Positions 35,711 through 46,049 of a stretch of 64,000 nt of DNA are shown piece by piece. Within the stretch, counting starts at the first letter, position 1; the number at the start of each line of letters is the position of its first letter. The position numbers and the translations under genes were made by a program. The notes beneath the pieces are model-generated. The model was given only the letters and a program-made list of their open reading frames with translations, made no database searches and was not told the origin of the DNA. The DNA is from Isoetes taiwanensis (taxonomy: Eukaryota; Streptophyta; Lycopodiopsida; Isoetales; Isoetaceae). The stretch is taken from the NCBI GenBank assembly GCA_021234155.1, contig JAJEKV010000015.1, forward strand, positions 7,228,822-7,292,821, written 5' to 3'.

Positions 35711-38700
35711 ATGAATCCATCATTCACTAAAGAGCAAAGAGAGAAGCAAGCTCAATTAAGACAAGAGAGATATAATAGACGCCAGCAACAACAAGAGGAG
35801 GAAGATCTTCAGTTAAAAACACTATTCCACAGGACTAGCCATTCTGAAAATCACACTTCACAAAATACACAAAATATGAGTACATCATCTGTTAAATCAG
35901 CGCGCATGCGCTATGGTACTTTTAGCGGTCAGGTAGGAGAAGACCCTGATGCACATGTTAGCCATTTTCTTACGGTGAGTGAGGCAAATCAAGAGAATAC
36001 AAACACAGAGCGATTAAGATGGTTCCCAGCCACGTTGATGGGTGGAGCTTCAGAGTGGTATCGCCACTCATTGAAGAATACCACTTATGCTAATTGGAAG
36101 GAATTGGAAGAAGCATTTCTAGAAACTTTTAGACCTGCAGGGTTTATAGATAGACTGGATGATGAATTACAAGACTTCACCATGTTGCCAAACGAGTCTA
36201 TTCAAAGTTATGTTAATAGATTTCGTAGACTCTTGGGTAAGAAATCTAAACCACCAGATGTTGAATATCAAATTAGATGGTTTACTAAAGGACTTCCTAG
36301 CCACATGAGCTTTTATGTAAAAATGCAGTCCCCTGCGTCCTTAGAAGCAGCAATTAAAATTGCATCCCAACTAGAACTGGCAGGGATGAATTATATGAGA
36401 AACCCACAAATGAATGCTAATATGACAAGCATCCCTAGTTTCTATGCGCCAATGGGGCAAAGTGCTGCTGCTACACCTAATATTCCAGACATACATGTCC
36501 ATTATGCATCCCCTCAATTAGTTGATTATAGTAGAATGCCTTACGGAGCAACTTCTAGAGGGTTGGTGCAGCCGCAAATAGCTCCAAATCAGCCTCCTAT
36601 ATCTGATCTTCAGACAACTATTAGGCAAACTATTGATGAGGTCTTGAAAAAGGAGTTGGGTAAGCAATTATCTGCAATTAGAACACCTCGTAATTTAGAG
36701 CCCAAGCCCCGTAGAAATGTATGGTGTGTTCAATGTCAAGGTTATGGTCATTTTCCCAATGAGTGTCCTTTGACCAAGCCTAGGACATGGTGCAATTATT
36801 GTAGTAGGAGTAACCATAATGATAATGACTGTTATTTCCAGCAAGATAGGAGAGTTGATCCAGCGAGGACAAATGTGAGACCTATTGTCTCAAAACCATC
36901 TAGTACACCTAGCTATTATATCCAACCTGCTATGGTAGATGGTGGACAAATGCCGCCATTAGTTCCTGTTTATGCTGCTAATCCATCTACACAAGGGAGA
37001 AATAATACACCCAATAGGTTCTCAAGGCCAACACCAAGACAATCAAGATCCCAACAACCTATTAGATGTTTCAGATGTCAGGAAGAGGGACACATAGCTC
37101 CTAATTGTCCCAATCCACGAAAAGAAGTGGGATTTGAACCTGTTTGTGGCATTTGCAATACCCAGGGGTTACACTCACAAGATAGGTGTCCACATGTATT
37201 GCCGCCGCGATCTATGGAAAACGGATCTAAGGGGAAAGAAAAAATCCTTGACTCTAATTTATGTGAACCAATAGAGGAAAACTCATGCCCTATCTATCAG
37301 ATGCAATTAAATCCTAATAATCAAAGGAGGAGTAGACGTGTGAGATTTGAAAAGCCCGAATTCTTAGGATTGGGTGACACCCAAAACACACCCCAAGAGA
37401 CTTTGCATGACACACCCACATTTAAAGAACTTAAAGGCATTATGGATGCAGGAAACTCCTCTTTTCCAAACGAGAAAGAGTCTGGAGAGCAACTTAGGAA
37501 ACCAAGGAGTAGAAGGAAATACAAGAAAATTCTGAAACTTTCTAAAGATATGCCTACTTATGATATATTGGCTGATTTAGGCAATATTAGACCCACTATC
37601 ACTTTTGCACAACTGTTGTCTTTATCCCCTCCATGTAGAAGGGAAGTGGCTGCGGCTCTACGATTGCAAAAGGACGTATCTGTTAATTCCATATGGCCCT
37701 CTTTGTTTGATATGAAATCGCCATCTGTGCATGTTGTTATAGGGGATATAGGGCTAGATTCTGCTGTGATTGACGGCGGATCTGGGGTTAACATTATGCC
37801 AGAAGAAACTCTTCGAAGATTAGACCTACCTGCACCTTCTCCTGTTTATTTTAGAGTAAGGATGGCTGATCAGAGACGAGTAAAACCTTTAGGCATGATT
37901 ACCGGCGTTAAAACCATGATTGCAAATCTTGTGTTCTATGTGGATTATGTAGTTTTGAAAGCTACCACCACGGTATGTTCTTATCCATTATTATTAGGCC
38001 GACCATGGTTGTTGCAAGCCAGAGCAATACACGATTGGCATAGAGGGATTTTAGTTATTGGTGATGGAAATAATAGGGTGGAAATTACAGTGAGTGAAAT
38101 GCCAAAAGCTGTCGCACAATTTGAAGTAGAATCTGATTCCAGTGACGATGATAGTGAAAGTAGTGATGACGATTATAATCCAGATAGTGCATATGCGAAT
38201 GTAGCATCCTCTAGTGAGCCACAAGAGGATATGACCTTGAAAGAAGAAGGTGTGTACGGAGTTAATGATGACACGATTGTAGATTTGGAGGATACCATTC
38301 TAAATTTTATGGGTGTTATAGATGTTAACCAAGTTCAAGTGGAGAAAGAATGTGAGGAAGAAGAAGAAGAAGAAGATATTAAACAAGATAAATATCCTGA
38401 TTATTTCACGAAGTGCACAATTCAAGAGGTCAAGGTGGAAAAGAAGCCTGCGCATGAGATTAGGCAATATGAAACCTTCTCACAACCTCCTAAGGTGCAA
38501 GAAATTAACCTCGGGAAAGGAGGAGAAGTAAAGACAATAAAGTTAGGGGCTAATGTCACTGGGGATTTGTATGACAATTGTGTCGCCTTAGTTTCAAAAT
38601 ATCAGGACATTTTTGCGTGGTCATATGATGATTTGAAGGGCATTAACCCGTCCTTATGTATGCATAAGATTGAGCTCCATGGTAATGCTAAACCTGTAGT

Positions 38701-38929
38701 GCAAAAACCTTATAGACTTAATCCTAAATTTGCCAAAGCAGTTAAGGAGGAGATTGATAAGCTGCTTAAGGTTGGCTTTATCTACCCTGTAGATTATAGT
38801 GAATGGGTATCACCTATCGTGTGTGTATATAAGAAAAATTTAAAAATACGTGTATGTGTTGATTATCGAAAGTTGAACGATGCCACTCGAAAAGACCATT
38901 TTCCTATTCCCTTCACGCATCGGTGTTAG
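35711..38929 (+). CDS. Gypsy gag-protease-RT polyprotein, N-terminal 1072 residues
   Basis: One open frame starting 277 bp after the 5' LTR. Residues about 67-225 are a retrotransposon gag domain (capsid), with RMRYGTFSG, WY.HSL and the F.ETFRP motif. Zinc knuckles follow: CVQCQGYGHFPNEC near 338, a variant CNYCSRSNHNDNDC near 361, CFRCQEEGHIAPNC near 454 and CGICNTQGLHSQDRC near 479, so four CCHC-like boxes. The retropepsin-type protease shows IDGGSGVN with Asp688, and LLLGRPWL near 765. An acidic stretch (SSDDDSESSDD, EEEEEED) lies at about 810-895. RT begins near 1003 with VGFIYPVDYSEWVSPI and RVCVDYRKLNDATRKDHFPIPF, then the frame breaks. Gag and pol are in one frame with no intervening stop. 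Confidence 0.93.
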   Translation: MNPSFTKEQREKQAQLRQERYNRRQQQQEEEDLQLKTLFHRTSHSENHTSQNTQNMSTSSVKSARMRYGTFSGQVGEDPDAHVSHFLTVSEANQENTNTERLRWFPATLMGGASEWYRHSLKNTTYANWKELEEAFLETFRPAGFIDRLDDELQDFTMLPNESIQSYVNRFRRLLGKKSKPPDVEYQIRWFTKGLPSHMSFYVKMQSPASLEAAIKIASQLELAGMNYMRNPQMNANMTSIPSFYAPMGQSAAATPNIPDIHVHYASPQLVDYSRMPYGATSRGLVQPQIAPNQPPISDLQTTIRQTIDEVLKKELGKQLSAIRTPRNLEPKPRRNVWCVQCQGYGHFPNECPLTKPRTWCNYCSRSNHNDNDCYFQQDRRVDPARTNVRPIVSKPSSTPSYYIQPAMVDGGQMPPLVPVYAANPSTQGRNNTPNRFSRPTPRQSRSQQPIRCFRCQEEGHIAPNCPNPRKEVGFEPVCGICNTQGLHSQDRCPHVLPPRSMENGSKGKEKILDSNLCEPIEENSCPIYQMQLNPNNQRRSRRVRFEKPEFLGLGDTQNTPQETLHDTPTFKELKGIMDAGNSSFPNEKESGEQLRKPRSRRKYKKILKLSKDMPTYDILADLGNIRPTITFAQLLSLSPPCRREVAAALRLQKDVSVNSIWPSLFDMKSPSVHVVIGDIGLDSAVIDGGSGVNIMPEETLRRLDLPAPSPVYFRVRMADQRRVKPLGMITGVKTMIANLVFYVDYVVLKATTTVCSYPLLLGRPWLLQARAIHDWHRGILVIGDGNNRVEITVSEMPKAVAQFEVESDSSDDDSESSDDDYNPDSAYANVASSSEPQEDMTLKEEGVYGVNDDTIVDLEDTILNFMGVIDVNQVQVEKECEEEEEEEDIKQDKYPDYFTKCTIQEVKVEKKPAHEIRQYETFSQPPKVQEINLGKGGEVKTIKLGANVTGDLYDNCVALVSKYQDIFAWSYDDLKGINPSLCMHKIELHGNAKPVVQKPYRLNPKFAKAVKEEIDKLLKVGFIYPVDYSEWVSPIVCVYKKNLKIRVCVDYRKLNDATRKDHFPIPFTHRC

Positions 38930-39426
38930 ATGTCAGAGCGGTCAAGAGGTTTATTCATTTATGGATGGATTCTCGATATAACCAAGTATTGATTAGACCG
39001 TAAGATAGGGAGAAGACAACATTTGTAACTATTTGGGGAACTTACGCTTATCGAAAGATGCCCTTTGGTTTATGTAACGCCCAAATGACATTCCAAATGG
39101 TTATTACGCAAGCCTTCAAGGAGTTTGTGCAAGACTTTATGAAGGTATTCTTAGATGACTTTGCTGTGTTTGGATCCTTGAGTTATCATTTGAGTAAGTT
39201 GGAGTTATGCTTTCAGCGTTGTAGGGAATTTGGAATCTCCTTGAACCCGAAAAAATGTACTTTTGTGGTTACACATGGTGTTTTGCTAGGTTTTGTATTG
39301 TATCGATACATGGACTTCACGATTGACCCACACAAAACTTCTAAAATCCTTGATTTGCAGCCTCCAACGAGTGTTAAAGAGTTGCAAGCTTTTCTAGGGC
39401 ACGAGGATATCATAGGCTTTTATTGA
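38930..39426 (+). pseudogene. Gypsy reverse transcriptase, middle part with catalytic box
   Basis: 38,930-39,057 carries recognisable RT sense (VYSFMDG) but in shifted frames with stops. From 39,058 the frame reads MPFGLCNAQMTFQ, then KVFLDDFAVFG, which holds the two catalytic Asp, then LNPKKCTF. The frame ends at 39,426 just where the FLG..G.YRRFI motif of gypsy RT should be; only FLGHEDIIGFY remains. Breaks fall at about 38,917-38,935, 38,975-38,982, 39,000-39,003 and 39,398-39,415. Confidence 0.88.
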
Positions 39427-39445
39427 TCATTATGCACAACGAGCT

Positions 39446-39871
39446 TTGCCACTTACTAAGTTGTTGCGAAAATCAAAGGAATATGATTGGAATGATGCAT
39501 GTCAAAAAGCATTTGAAGAACTAAAACTAGCCCTAGTTAAATCACCCATTTTAAAGTCTCCAGATTGGTCTAAAGAATTCCATGTGTTGATTGATGCATC
39601 AAACTATGCTATAGGCAGTATTTTGTGTCAAGCTGATGAAAAGAATATCGATCATCCCATATTCTATGCAAGTAGGCAATTAACTAAAGCTGAGCAGAAC
39701 TACTCTACTACTGAACGTGAGGCACTTGGCATGATTTTTTCGATCCAAAAATTTAGGCATTATCTCCTTGCTAATGAATTTGCATTTGTTGTTGACCACC
39801 AACCTTTGAAGTATTTGATCAACAAGCCTTGCCGCACGGGAAGGATTGCTCGTTGGTTGTTGTTATTGTAG
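39446..39871 (+). pseudogene. Gypsy RNase H part of pol
   Basis: Starts with LTKLLRKSKEYDW...C..AFEELK (RT/RNase H connection) and continues through LIDASNYAIGSILCQ, FYASRQLTKAEQNYSTTERE and FVVDHQPLKYL. These are the RNase H motifs that would degrade the RNA strand of the RNA/DNA hybrid. It ends in TAG at 39,869-39,871 at a position where related proteins continue with Gln, so the stop may be CAG changed to TAG. Confidence 0.88.
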
Positions 39872-40146
39872 GAATTCAAGTTTCAATTGTTGTAATGAAG
39901 CCGGGAAGATACATTCAAGCAATTGATCATTTGTCAAGAATTCCGGACCAAAAGAAGAAGGAGATATTCCGTTGTTTGTTTGGGATGAAGTACTCTTTTT
40001 TCAGAGAAGCCGTGACCGAATGGTATGAATCTATTGCATCTTATTTATCTACGGGGGAATTTCCGCACGGTATGAGTGTTGTTGGTAAAAGACGATTAAT
40101 AATTCAATCAAAGCCATATACACTTGTTATGGGGTCAATTATATAA
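39872..40146 (+). pseudogene. Pol linker between RNase H and integrase, shifted frame
   Basis: Frame 39,829-40,146 includes MKPGRYIQAIDHLSRIPD, equivalent to the 'N..ADALSR' segment that follows RNase H in gypsy pol. It then runs into TLVMGSII and stops at 40,146, where the integrase frame has already opened at 40,124 in a different register. A small indel near 40,125-40,135 joins the two. Confidence 0.75.
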
Positions 40147-41287
40147 ATTAGGTCATGATGATGTGTTGAGACGATGCATAATGCCACATGAAATTAGAGC
40201 TGTGTTGCAATCATGTCATGATGGACCTAGTGGTGGGCATTTCTCTATAGATACTACTATTAAGAAAATTCTTCAAGCTGGATTATGGTGGCCTAAATTG
40301 CATGCTGATGTTAGGGAATATGTTAGACATTGTGATGTATGTCAAAGGGTGGGGAAGCCTTCTAACAGAGACGTTATGCCTTTACATCCAATAATGCCTA
40401 TCTTGCCTTTTGAAAAATGGGGAATCGATTTTGTAGGACCAATCAAGCCATCTGCTATGCATACTGGTAATAAATATATTTTGGTTTGTACTGACTATGT
40501 TACCAAGTGGGTGGAAGCACGCGCATTTAGAGAAGACACGGCCAATAATGTGGCTATATTCTTGTACGAAAATATCATAACACGTTTTGGCTGTCCTTTG
40601 GAATTGGTCAGCGACAGAGGTAAGCATTTCCTTAATGATACTATTGAAGCTTTAACTAATAGATATGGGGTGAAACATAGAAAGACAACTCCATATCACC
40701 CACGCGCAAACGGCCAGGTGGAGCGTACAAATAAAACCCTATGTACCATAATTACCAAAATTTGTAATGCCAACCGTACAGATTGGGATAAACGCCTTTT
40801 CGATGCGTTGTGGGCCTATCGCATTGCACATAAAGTTACAACAAATGCTACACCTTTTAAATTAGTATATGGGCAAGAAGCTATAGTTCCTATTGAGTTA
40901 GAACTCCCGTCCTTGAGAATTGCTGTTGAACACAAACTAGATTGGGATGGTAGTTTGCAAGCAAGATTAGCACAATTAGAAGCTCTTGATGAAAGCAGAC
41001 TATATGCTTATATGTCACGGGAAGCAATTCAACAACGTCGCAAAGCATGGTATGATCGGCATCGAAACAATAAACACTTCGATAAAGGTAACTTAGTTTT
41101 ACTTTATGATAGTAAGCATTGGAAGAAACCAGGTAAACTCAGGATGCGTTGGAAAGGTCCTTATATTGTCAAAGAAATATATGATAATGGATCTGTATTA
41201 CTAAAAGATTTTGCAGGAAATGAGCTTCCTACACGAGTGAACGGTGCGAGACTCAAAGTGTATCATATGCCTGCAAATAAGGTGTAG
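40124..41287 (+). CDS. Gypsy integrase (387 codons)
   Basis: Inserts the element's DNA copy into the genome. An HHCC zinc-binding region opens it (H..GPSGGH, then CDVCQR near residue 72). The catalytic core has WGIDFVGPI with the first Asp near 100, VSDRGKHF with the second Asp near 163, and NGQVERTNK with Glu; there are exactly 35 residues between the last two, the D(35)E spacing of retroviral-type integrases. The C-terminal part has GPYIVKEIYDNGSVLL, the GPF/Y-like module, and ends RVNGARLKVYHM with no chromodomain. The core looks intact, unlike the RT upstream. The terminator TAG is at 41,285-41,287. Confidence 0.92.
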   Translation: MLWGQLYKLGHDDVLRRCIMPHEIRAVLQSCHDGPSGGHFSIDTTIKKILQAGLWWPKLHADVREYVRHCDVCQRVGKPSNRDVMPLHPIMPILPFEKWGIDFVGPIKPSAMHTGNKYILVCTDYVTKWVEARAFREDTANNVAIFLYENIITRFGCPLELVSDRGKHFLNDTIEALTNRYGVKHRKTTPYHPRANGQVERTNKTLCTIITKICNANRTDWDKRLFDALWAYRIAHKVTTNATPFKLVYGQEAIVPIELELPSLRIAVEHKLDWDGSLQARLAQLEALDESRLYAYMSREAIQQRRKAWYDRHRNNKHFDKGNLVLLYDSKHWKKPGKLRMRWKGPYIVKEIYDNGSVLLKDFAGNELPTRVNGARLKVYHMPANKV

Positions 41288-42180
41288 TATTCATCGGGAC
41301 GATGAATAAATAAAAGGGGGGTAGTACTATTGTTGAAAAAAAATAAAAAAATAAAGAAGAAATAAAAAATCATTTTTTCTGATAATCCATCAGCTTGTCT
41401 TCCATTGCTATATCAAATTCATCTCATTTTCTATTCTCTCGCTTCATATCAATCCATTAAGATCGCCACACCTCCATCAAGGCAAAGATCTTGTTTGTTA
41501 ACTATTTTTGTTTCCATTGACAGGTGCATTTGCTTTTTCTCCATCAGAATCAATCCATTTCATTGTACATTCATCCATCCCATTCAATACATCAAAGTCT
41601 GCCATATAAGCTTTACCACCAGGCAGCAATTATTGTACTAATTTTTTTTATATTGTTACCATGACAGGGTCATCTGCTTTTCTCCGTGATTATTCAATTC
41701 ATTCATCTCCACGCATTCATATCCTTCAACTCATAAAGTGCTGCAATCAGCTTCACCATCTTAGTAGCCATATGTTCTACTAACGTTGTTTTTTCGCTGC
41801 AGGAGCATCCTTTTTTCTATCATTTCATGTTCATCTATTTTTAGTTGGCCTACCAACCATGAACACTGTTTCTTTACCATTGTTTTTCCATTTCTCATAT
41901 TGCTGGCCATTTTCCCATCCCAGCAAGTCCGTGTAGTAAAAGAGTCCAATAAACAAATAATCCAAAAGGTAGAAGGAAGAGTGGGGGGATGGAGCACCAT
42001 ATTGAGGTTGCAGTAGAGAGAGTCCTGGCCTAGATGGGATTTGCCACCCTTGAAGTGATTACATTTATATGAAGCCATAGAATCGCCGATGGAGGCAATG
42101 GTTTGGAAGAAAATATTTTGATCATGAAGAACTATTTTGAAGAACTCGTCGGGACGTCGAGTTTTTTGTAAGTGGAATAA
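41288..42180 (+). other. Gypsy 3' untranslated region with degenerate tandem repeats
   Basis: Begins with a purine run AAATAAAAGGGGGG (about 41,308-41,321) that would suit a polypurine tract but lies 860 bp from the 3' LTR. Units with a T-rich stretch, GACAGG or GCAGG, then CAT.TGCTTTT.TCC recur near 41,505, 41,650 and 41,785, spacing about 140 bp. No good polypurine tract is seen directly before the 3' LTR. Confidence 0.6.
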
Positions 42181-42285
42181 TGTAGAAGGAATAATTTGTT
42201 CAAAATTGTGCATTTTGGGTGAAAACGCGATTCCGAGAGCATTGCCATGTGCTCTTACCTTTGCAAGTTGTGTAAAATCGGTCAT
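41761..42285 (-). CDS. Antisense ORF at gypsy 3' end (174 codons), unknown
   Basis: An open frame on the opposite strand to gag-pol, starting inside the 3' LTR and covering part of the 3' untranslated region. The product is basic with scattered Cys and His, no recognised domain, signal peptide or coiled coil. Tat-lineage plant gypsy elements are known to carry antisense or extra ORFs between integrase and the 3' LTR, so location makes it of interest, but the frame may be open by chance. About 105 nt of it lies in the LTR, so the 5' LTR carries the same start. Confidence 0.3.
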   Translation of the reverse strand: MTDFTQLAKVRAHGNALGIAFSPKMHNFEQIIPSTLFHLQKTRRPDEFFKIVLHDQNIFFQTIASIGDSMASYKCNHFKGGKSHLGQDSLYCNLNMVLHPPTLPSTFWIICLLDSFTTRTCWDGKMASNMRNGKTMVKKQCSWLVGQLKIDEHEMIEKRMLLQRKNNVSRTYGY

Positions 42286-43332
42286 ATTGGCATATTTGAT
42301 TGCTATCTGAATTTGTGAACTTTGAAAAGATATTATTTTAATGGTGGAAGTATGTATTGTTAAAAGAAAATCTATGGTGGAGATTTCTTGGATCTAAGGG
42401 CTAAGAACAAAAGCCCTATTTCGAATTGAAAAGGCAAAAAAAAAGCAAAAAGAGGAGTTACGGTTGCTGTCTGGGCCGATCAGGAAGAGTCAAGCGGATC
42501 AGGGCATCAAGGCCGACCAAATGGAGATCGGATTGAGAGCAGATGGATTCCTAAGGGACATGCAACCAATCGATCGAGAAGACAGAGTTTAGAGCATTTA
42601 GGGCAGCCGACTAGTGCAGAACCATGGAGAGTCGCCAGCAGATCTGATAATTTTGTGGCTGTTCGGTTGTGGCTATTACGAGATAAGTCTATCTGTTATT
42701 CTGTTATGCAAACGTGAACTATGAATATGATTTATATTTATGAGATCATAACTTATTTCTGAGATAAAAGTCGAGAACATTCTATATTCAAGTCTAATAA
42801 TGATGAACGTATCCTTATATTATGTGTTAACCGTTATTCACACCATATCTACGTATTAAATCATTATCTTGCAGTAAGGTCGCATCATAACTTATTGGTG
42901 GATATTTGGTTTATGCATATTGAATATACTGCAGATAACTCTGTTCGTTCTCAGATTATTCGTTATGAATAGCATACTCTGAATAGTTAATCATTAATGC
43001 TGCATTCCATTACGATGTTAATTGTTGTCACTGGTTTTGAAAATGATTTATTGCCTTTGCCTAAGAGGTTAGAAAAATTGATGTTATTCTCATTGAATGC
43101 TAACGCACATGTGTATTGATTGACATAGGGTATATTTTATTACCGGTTTGAAGCGGTTCAATCCCGCCACTAAATAACTGTAACTTTGCTACTCAAACAT
43201 AATGAAGAATGCAAAGAAGCTAGTGCATGAATTTCTTAAGAAGTTCCTGGGTATTACCAATTAGATATTTTATATTGCCTTAACCTGGGTAGGACTTCAA
43301 TGTCCGTCATCTACACACGAAAACCCCTTACA
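42181..43332 (+). repeat. 3' LTR
   Basis: 1,152 bp, TGTAGAAGG to CCCCTTACA, matching the 5' LTR except at about a dozen short sites, mostly at CAG/CTG. Followed by TCGTC. Confidence 0.93.
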
Positions 43333-43337
43333 TCGTC
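43333..43337. repeat. Target-site duplication, right (TCGTC)
   Basis: Identical to 34,271-34,275; marks the right edge of the gypsy insertion. Confidence 0.88.
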
Positions 43338-43399
43338 CACGGAGACCAACTGGCCTATGGGACCCAAAGTACAAAGAGAGAGCAAGAAAGCGATACTAC

Positions 43400-45360
43400 C
43401 GTGATTAAAACCCCCGCCAAGGGTTTTCGGGAAAAACCTTAGTAGCAATAAGGATGCTTTGATACCGCACGCTTATATACATAATCACAAGTACAAATTG
43501 AGGTTAATGCCTGACGGGGGCATAACCGAGTCCGCTGATCCATTACCTCCTCGAGGTAATGATCCCAACAAGCCTACAGAGGCCGTGGCTTAGTAGCTCA
43601 TGCAAGGCCCGATAAGGCACAACTAACCGAGCATACCGAGCCCGATATGCTCGTGAGACGGACAAAGCCCGAGGGCGGACTTTCATCCTCAATGGCGCGC
43701 TGACAAAGATTGATGTACTCGCCCTCACGCTGCCCCGAATCCATCTCCCCTCGCCTCAATGCGAGGTGGTGTGCACCTCGTATGAATGGAAGCAATCACC
43801 CCCCGCTTTTTCATGGGTAGATGGATGCACAGTAGTGGTGTGGGCCCTCGTGAGCATGGGATTAACCTCGGCTTGCCGATAATTTGCCACCTTGACATGT
43901 GACAGGCCTCTCATCCCAAAGCTTGGCCATGAAGCAAGCATCCAAGTATCGCTTCAAGGCGGTAGCGTTCCTTGATGTATGCACCGTCCACATCTGTGTG
44001 CTCGCACATTCCATAGCGAGAACCACCGGGCTTGCTTGTCTTTCCAGCCCAGAAGCTTTGAGTCGCCAAGGGCCCATCGCCATCGCCAAAGCAAGGTTGG
44101 GCAGCCGGGCTTCATCCATAGCCACCACCTTCCGAAGTAAATAATGTGACGCTCCAGCAAGCCCCCTCTCAGAATGGAAGGAAGCCTGCCTCCCACGAGC
44201 AAGATCCGATATGGGACCGTGGATTTCACTCCCGCTGCCCCGGCCAAGAAGGCCTTCACTGCTCTAGATCGCTCCAAGTGGTGAGGGATATCACCGCCCC
44301 CACACTTCGCCCCCCATAGAGGAGGACCGGTTCAACCAAGGCCCCGAACAAGTGTGCCCGGTGACCCCATGCATACTGCTCGCCTTGTGATCGTTGTTTT
44401 GCATTGCATACGTGGCTTTCCACCGCAAGCGACCGTAAACCCGATGGATGCATCCCAAAGCAGTGTGGTAGTAGAAAACTCAATGCCCAAATACTTATAA
44501 GATCGAGCCACCTCCACTACCCGCCTCGGTAAGTGAATGAGGGAAGGCGTGGTGCCGGATGATGGGACCAAAGAAGACACCCTTTGTCTTGGCCAAGTTA
44601 ACTCTCATGTCGCTGAATTGGCGTAAAAGTGTCCAAAGCATCCGTGTGGCGCTTGCATGTCCTCCGGGGTATATGCGAAGCAGTCAACATCATCGATATA
44701 TGAGTTGCCGGATTATGTGGTGCATCAACCGAAGCCTCTCCCCGTGCTTTCAGCTAGCCATTCTTCTAGCTGGTCAATGTACAAGCCGAAGAGCCGCCGG
44801 GGATAGAGGGCAGCCCCCGGCGCACCCTTGTCGTTACTAACAACGGGCTCCCCGACAAAGGTGAGACGACCGAGCAAGCCTCAGATAGTCTCAGATATAG
44901 CATTCTCGCAAGTCGACGGGTCCCTAGTCGCCTCAATCTATCCCACAACTTATCCCGGGCAATCGCGGTCAAAAGCCTTTTGCGAAATCCACAAAGCAAA
45001 TGTGATTATCATTCAAGGCCGATTCCGCTATCCTCTATGAGTGTTCGCAGAGTGAAGATATGGTCAATAGTAGAATGCCGGGCGAAGCCTCACCAAGAGA
45101 GCCCGCACTTCTCCATCCTCCCCCCCAAAGTGTCGATCGCCGCCAAGAATCCCGCAAGCGCCTTTGGCAAAGACAGAATCCGACCATAATGGTAATGATA
45201 GTTGGTCACCGCGGGGGTCCCCTCGCTTTGTATATGGGCACAACTCTACCGGTAGTCCAAGGGGGGAAGCCTTCTTGCAATGCCCCGTTGAAGAGTGCCG
45301 AGAACCGGGCACCATTGGGGCCCGCCCACTTGAGAAGCTCTGCCGCATACCATCCAAATC
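43400..45360 (-). pseudogene. RTE-like LINE reverse transcriptase and tail, multiple frames
   Basis: Motifs appear in the right order on the minus strand but in different frames: PYTKRGDPR near 45,240 (motif before domain 2), GFRK..ARDKLWDRLRRLG near 44,930-44,990 (domain with the first catalytic Asp position), YIDDVDCFAYT with the catalytic YIDD at 44,689-44,700, DMRVNLAKTKGV near 44,570-44,610, YKYLGIEFSTT near 44,490-44,520, and LVEPVLLYGG near 44,310-44,340. Each frame is under 110 codons, so no enzyme is made as written. Confidence 0.72.
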
Positions 45361-46049
45361 AAGCCTTCCCCAAGTAGCGAGGCGCTAGTGTGCCCATTAT
45401 GACATCCCCTTCAAGAATGACCGCTAGGCCTCGTCATGAGGTACCGGTGTGCCCGGCTTCCCATTGGGTCATACAAACCGCCGCAAGTATCTCACCCATT
45501 GTTCCGGGTAATATTTCCCGGGTCGGGCAGCTTACTCAAGACCTTTCTCCGTAAGGCCCTAGGGTGGCGGCCTAGAAGACCAAACATCTGTCGGTGCTCG
45601 CAAGGTACCGCTTTCTTTGGTCTTGAGGAAGGAGCGGTATTGACGGATGGCTCATGCGCTTAATGGTGGGTCCAAAGACTTGGCGAGCCATCGCCAGCTC
45701 TCCCGGCATTCGCCATCGAACCCGCTGATTGCGGGGAAGGTGATTGCAGCCCCCGTGGATCGCCGAGCCGCCTCTCCCAAAGCATCTGGCCCCTACCCTC
45801 GGCGAGCTGGTCTCACCGGGCCGCCTCGGCTCACGTTGAAGTGTGGGGAGTTGCGGCACTCCTGGCACCATGCTCAAGCATCCTCGCATAGACCGTCGCA
45901 CGATCATAGTCCGCACGCAACCGTGGTACATGGGGTATTGGGGCAATGGGTGCTCGGTTGGCTCGCCAATCTATCCGCAAGAACAGGGCCGATGGTCGAG
46001 TTTACTTCCTCGCCCCTACCACCGGCCCCGGCAATCGGGCGAGTGATCA

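Larger units (their letters stand above)
34276..43332 (+). mobile_element. Complete Ty3/gypsy LTR retrotransposon, non-chromovirus (Athila/Tat-like)
   Basis: A 9,057-bp element bounded by LTRs of 1,158 and 1,152 bp with TG..CA ends and flanked by TCGTC. Domain order gag, protease, reverse transcriptase, RNase H, integrase is that of Ty3/gypsy. No chromodomain follows the integrase. The YxDD position reads LDDF, and a ~0.9-kb segment with an antisense ORF and short tandem repeats separates integrase from the 3' LTR; these suit the Athila/Tat side of plant gypsy elements. The coding region is broken into at least five frames after residue 1072. The LTRs differ at only about a dozen sites, so insertion looks recent. 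Confidence 0.93.

Noticed and set aside
41308-41321. AAATAAAAGGGGGG as the gypsy polypurine tract
   Set aside because: It is 860 bp from the 3' LTR start fixed by LTR alignment and the target duplication; a functional tract should abut the LTR.
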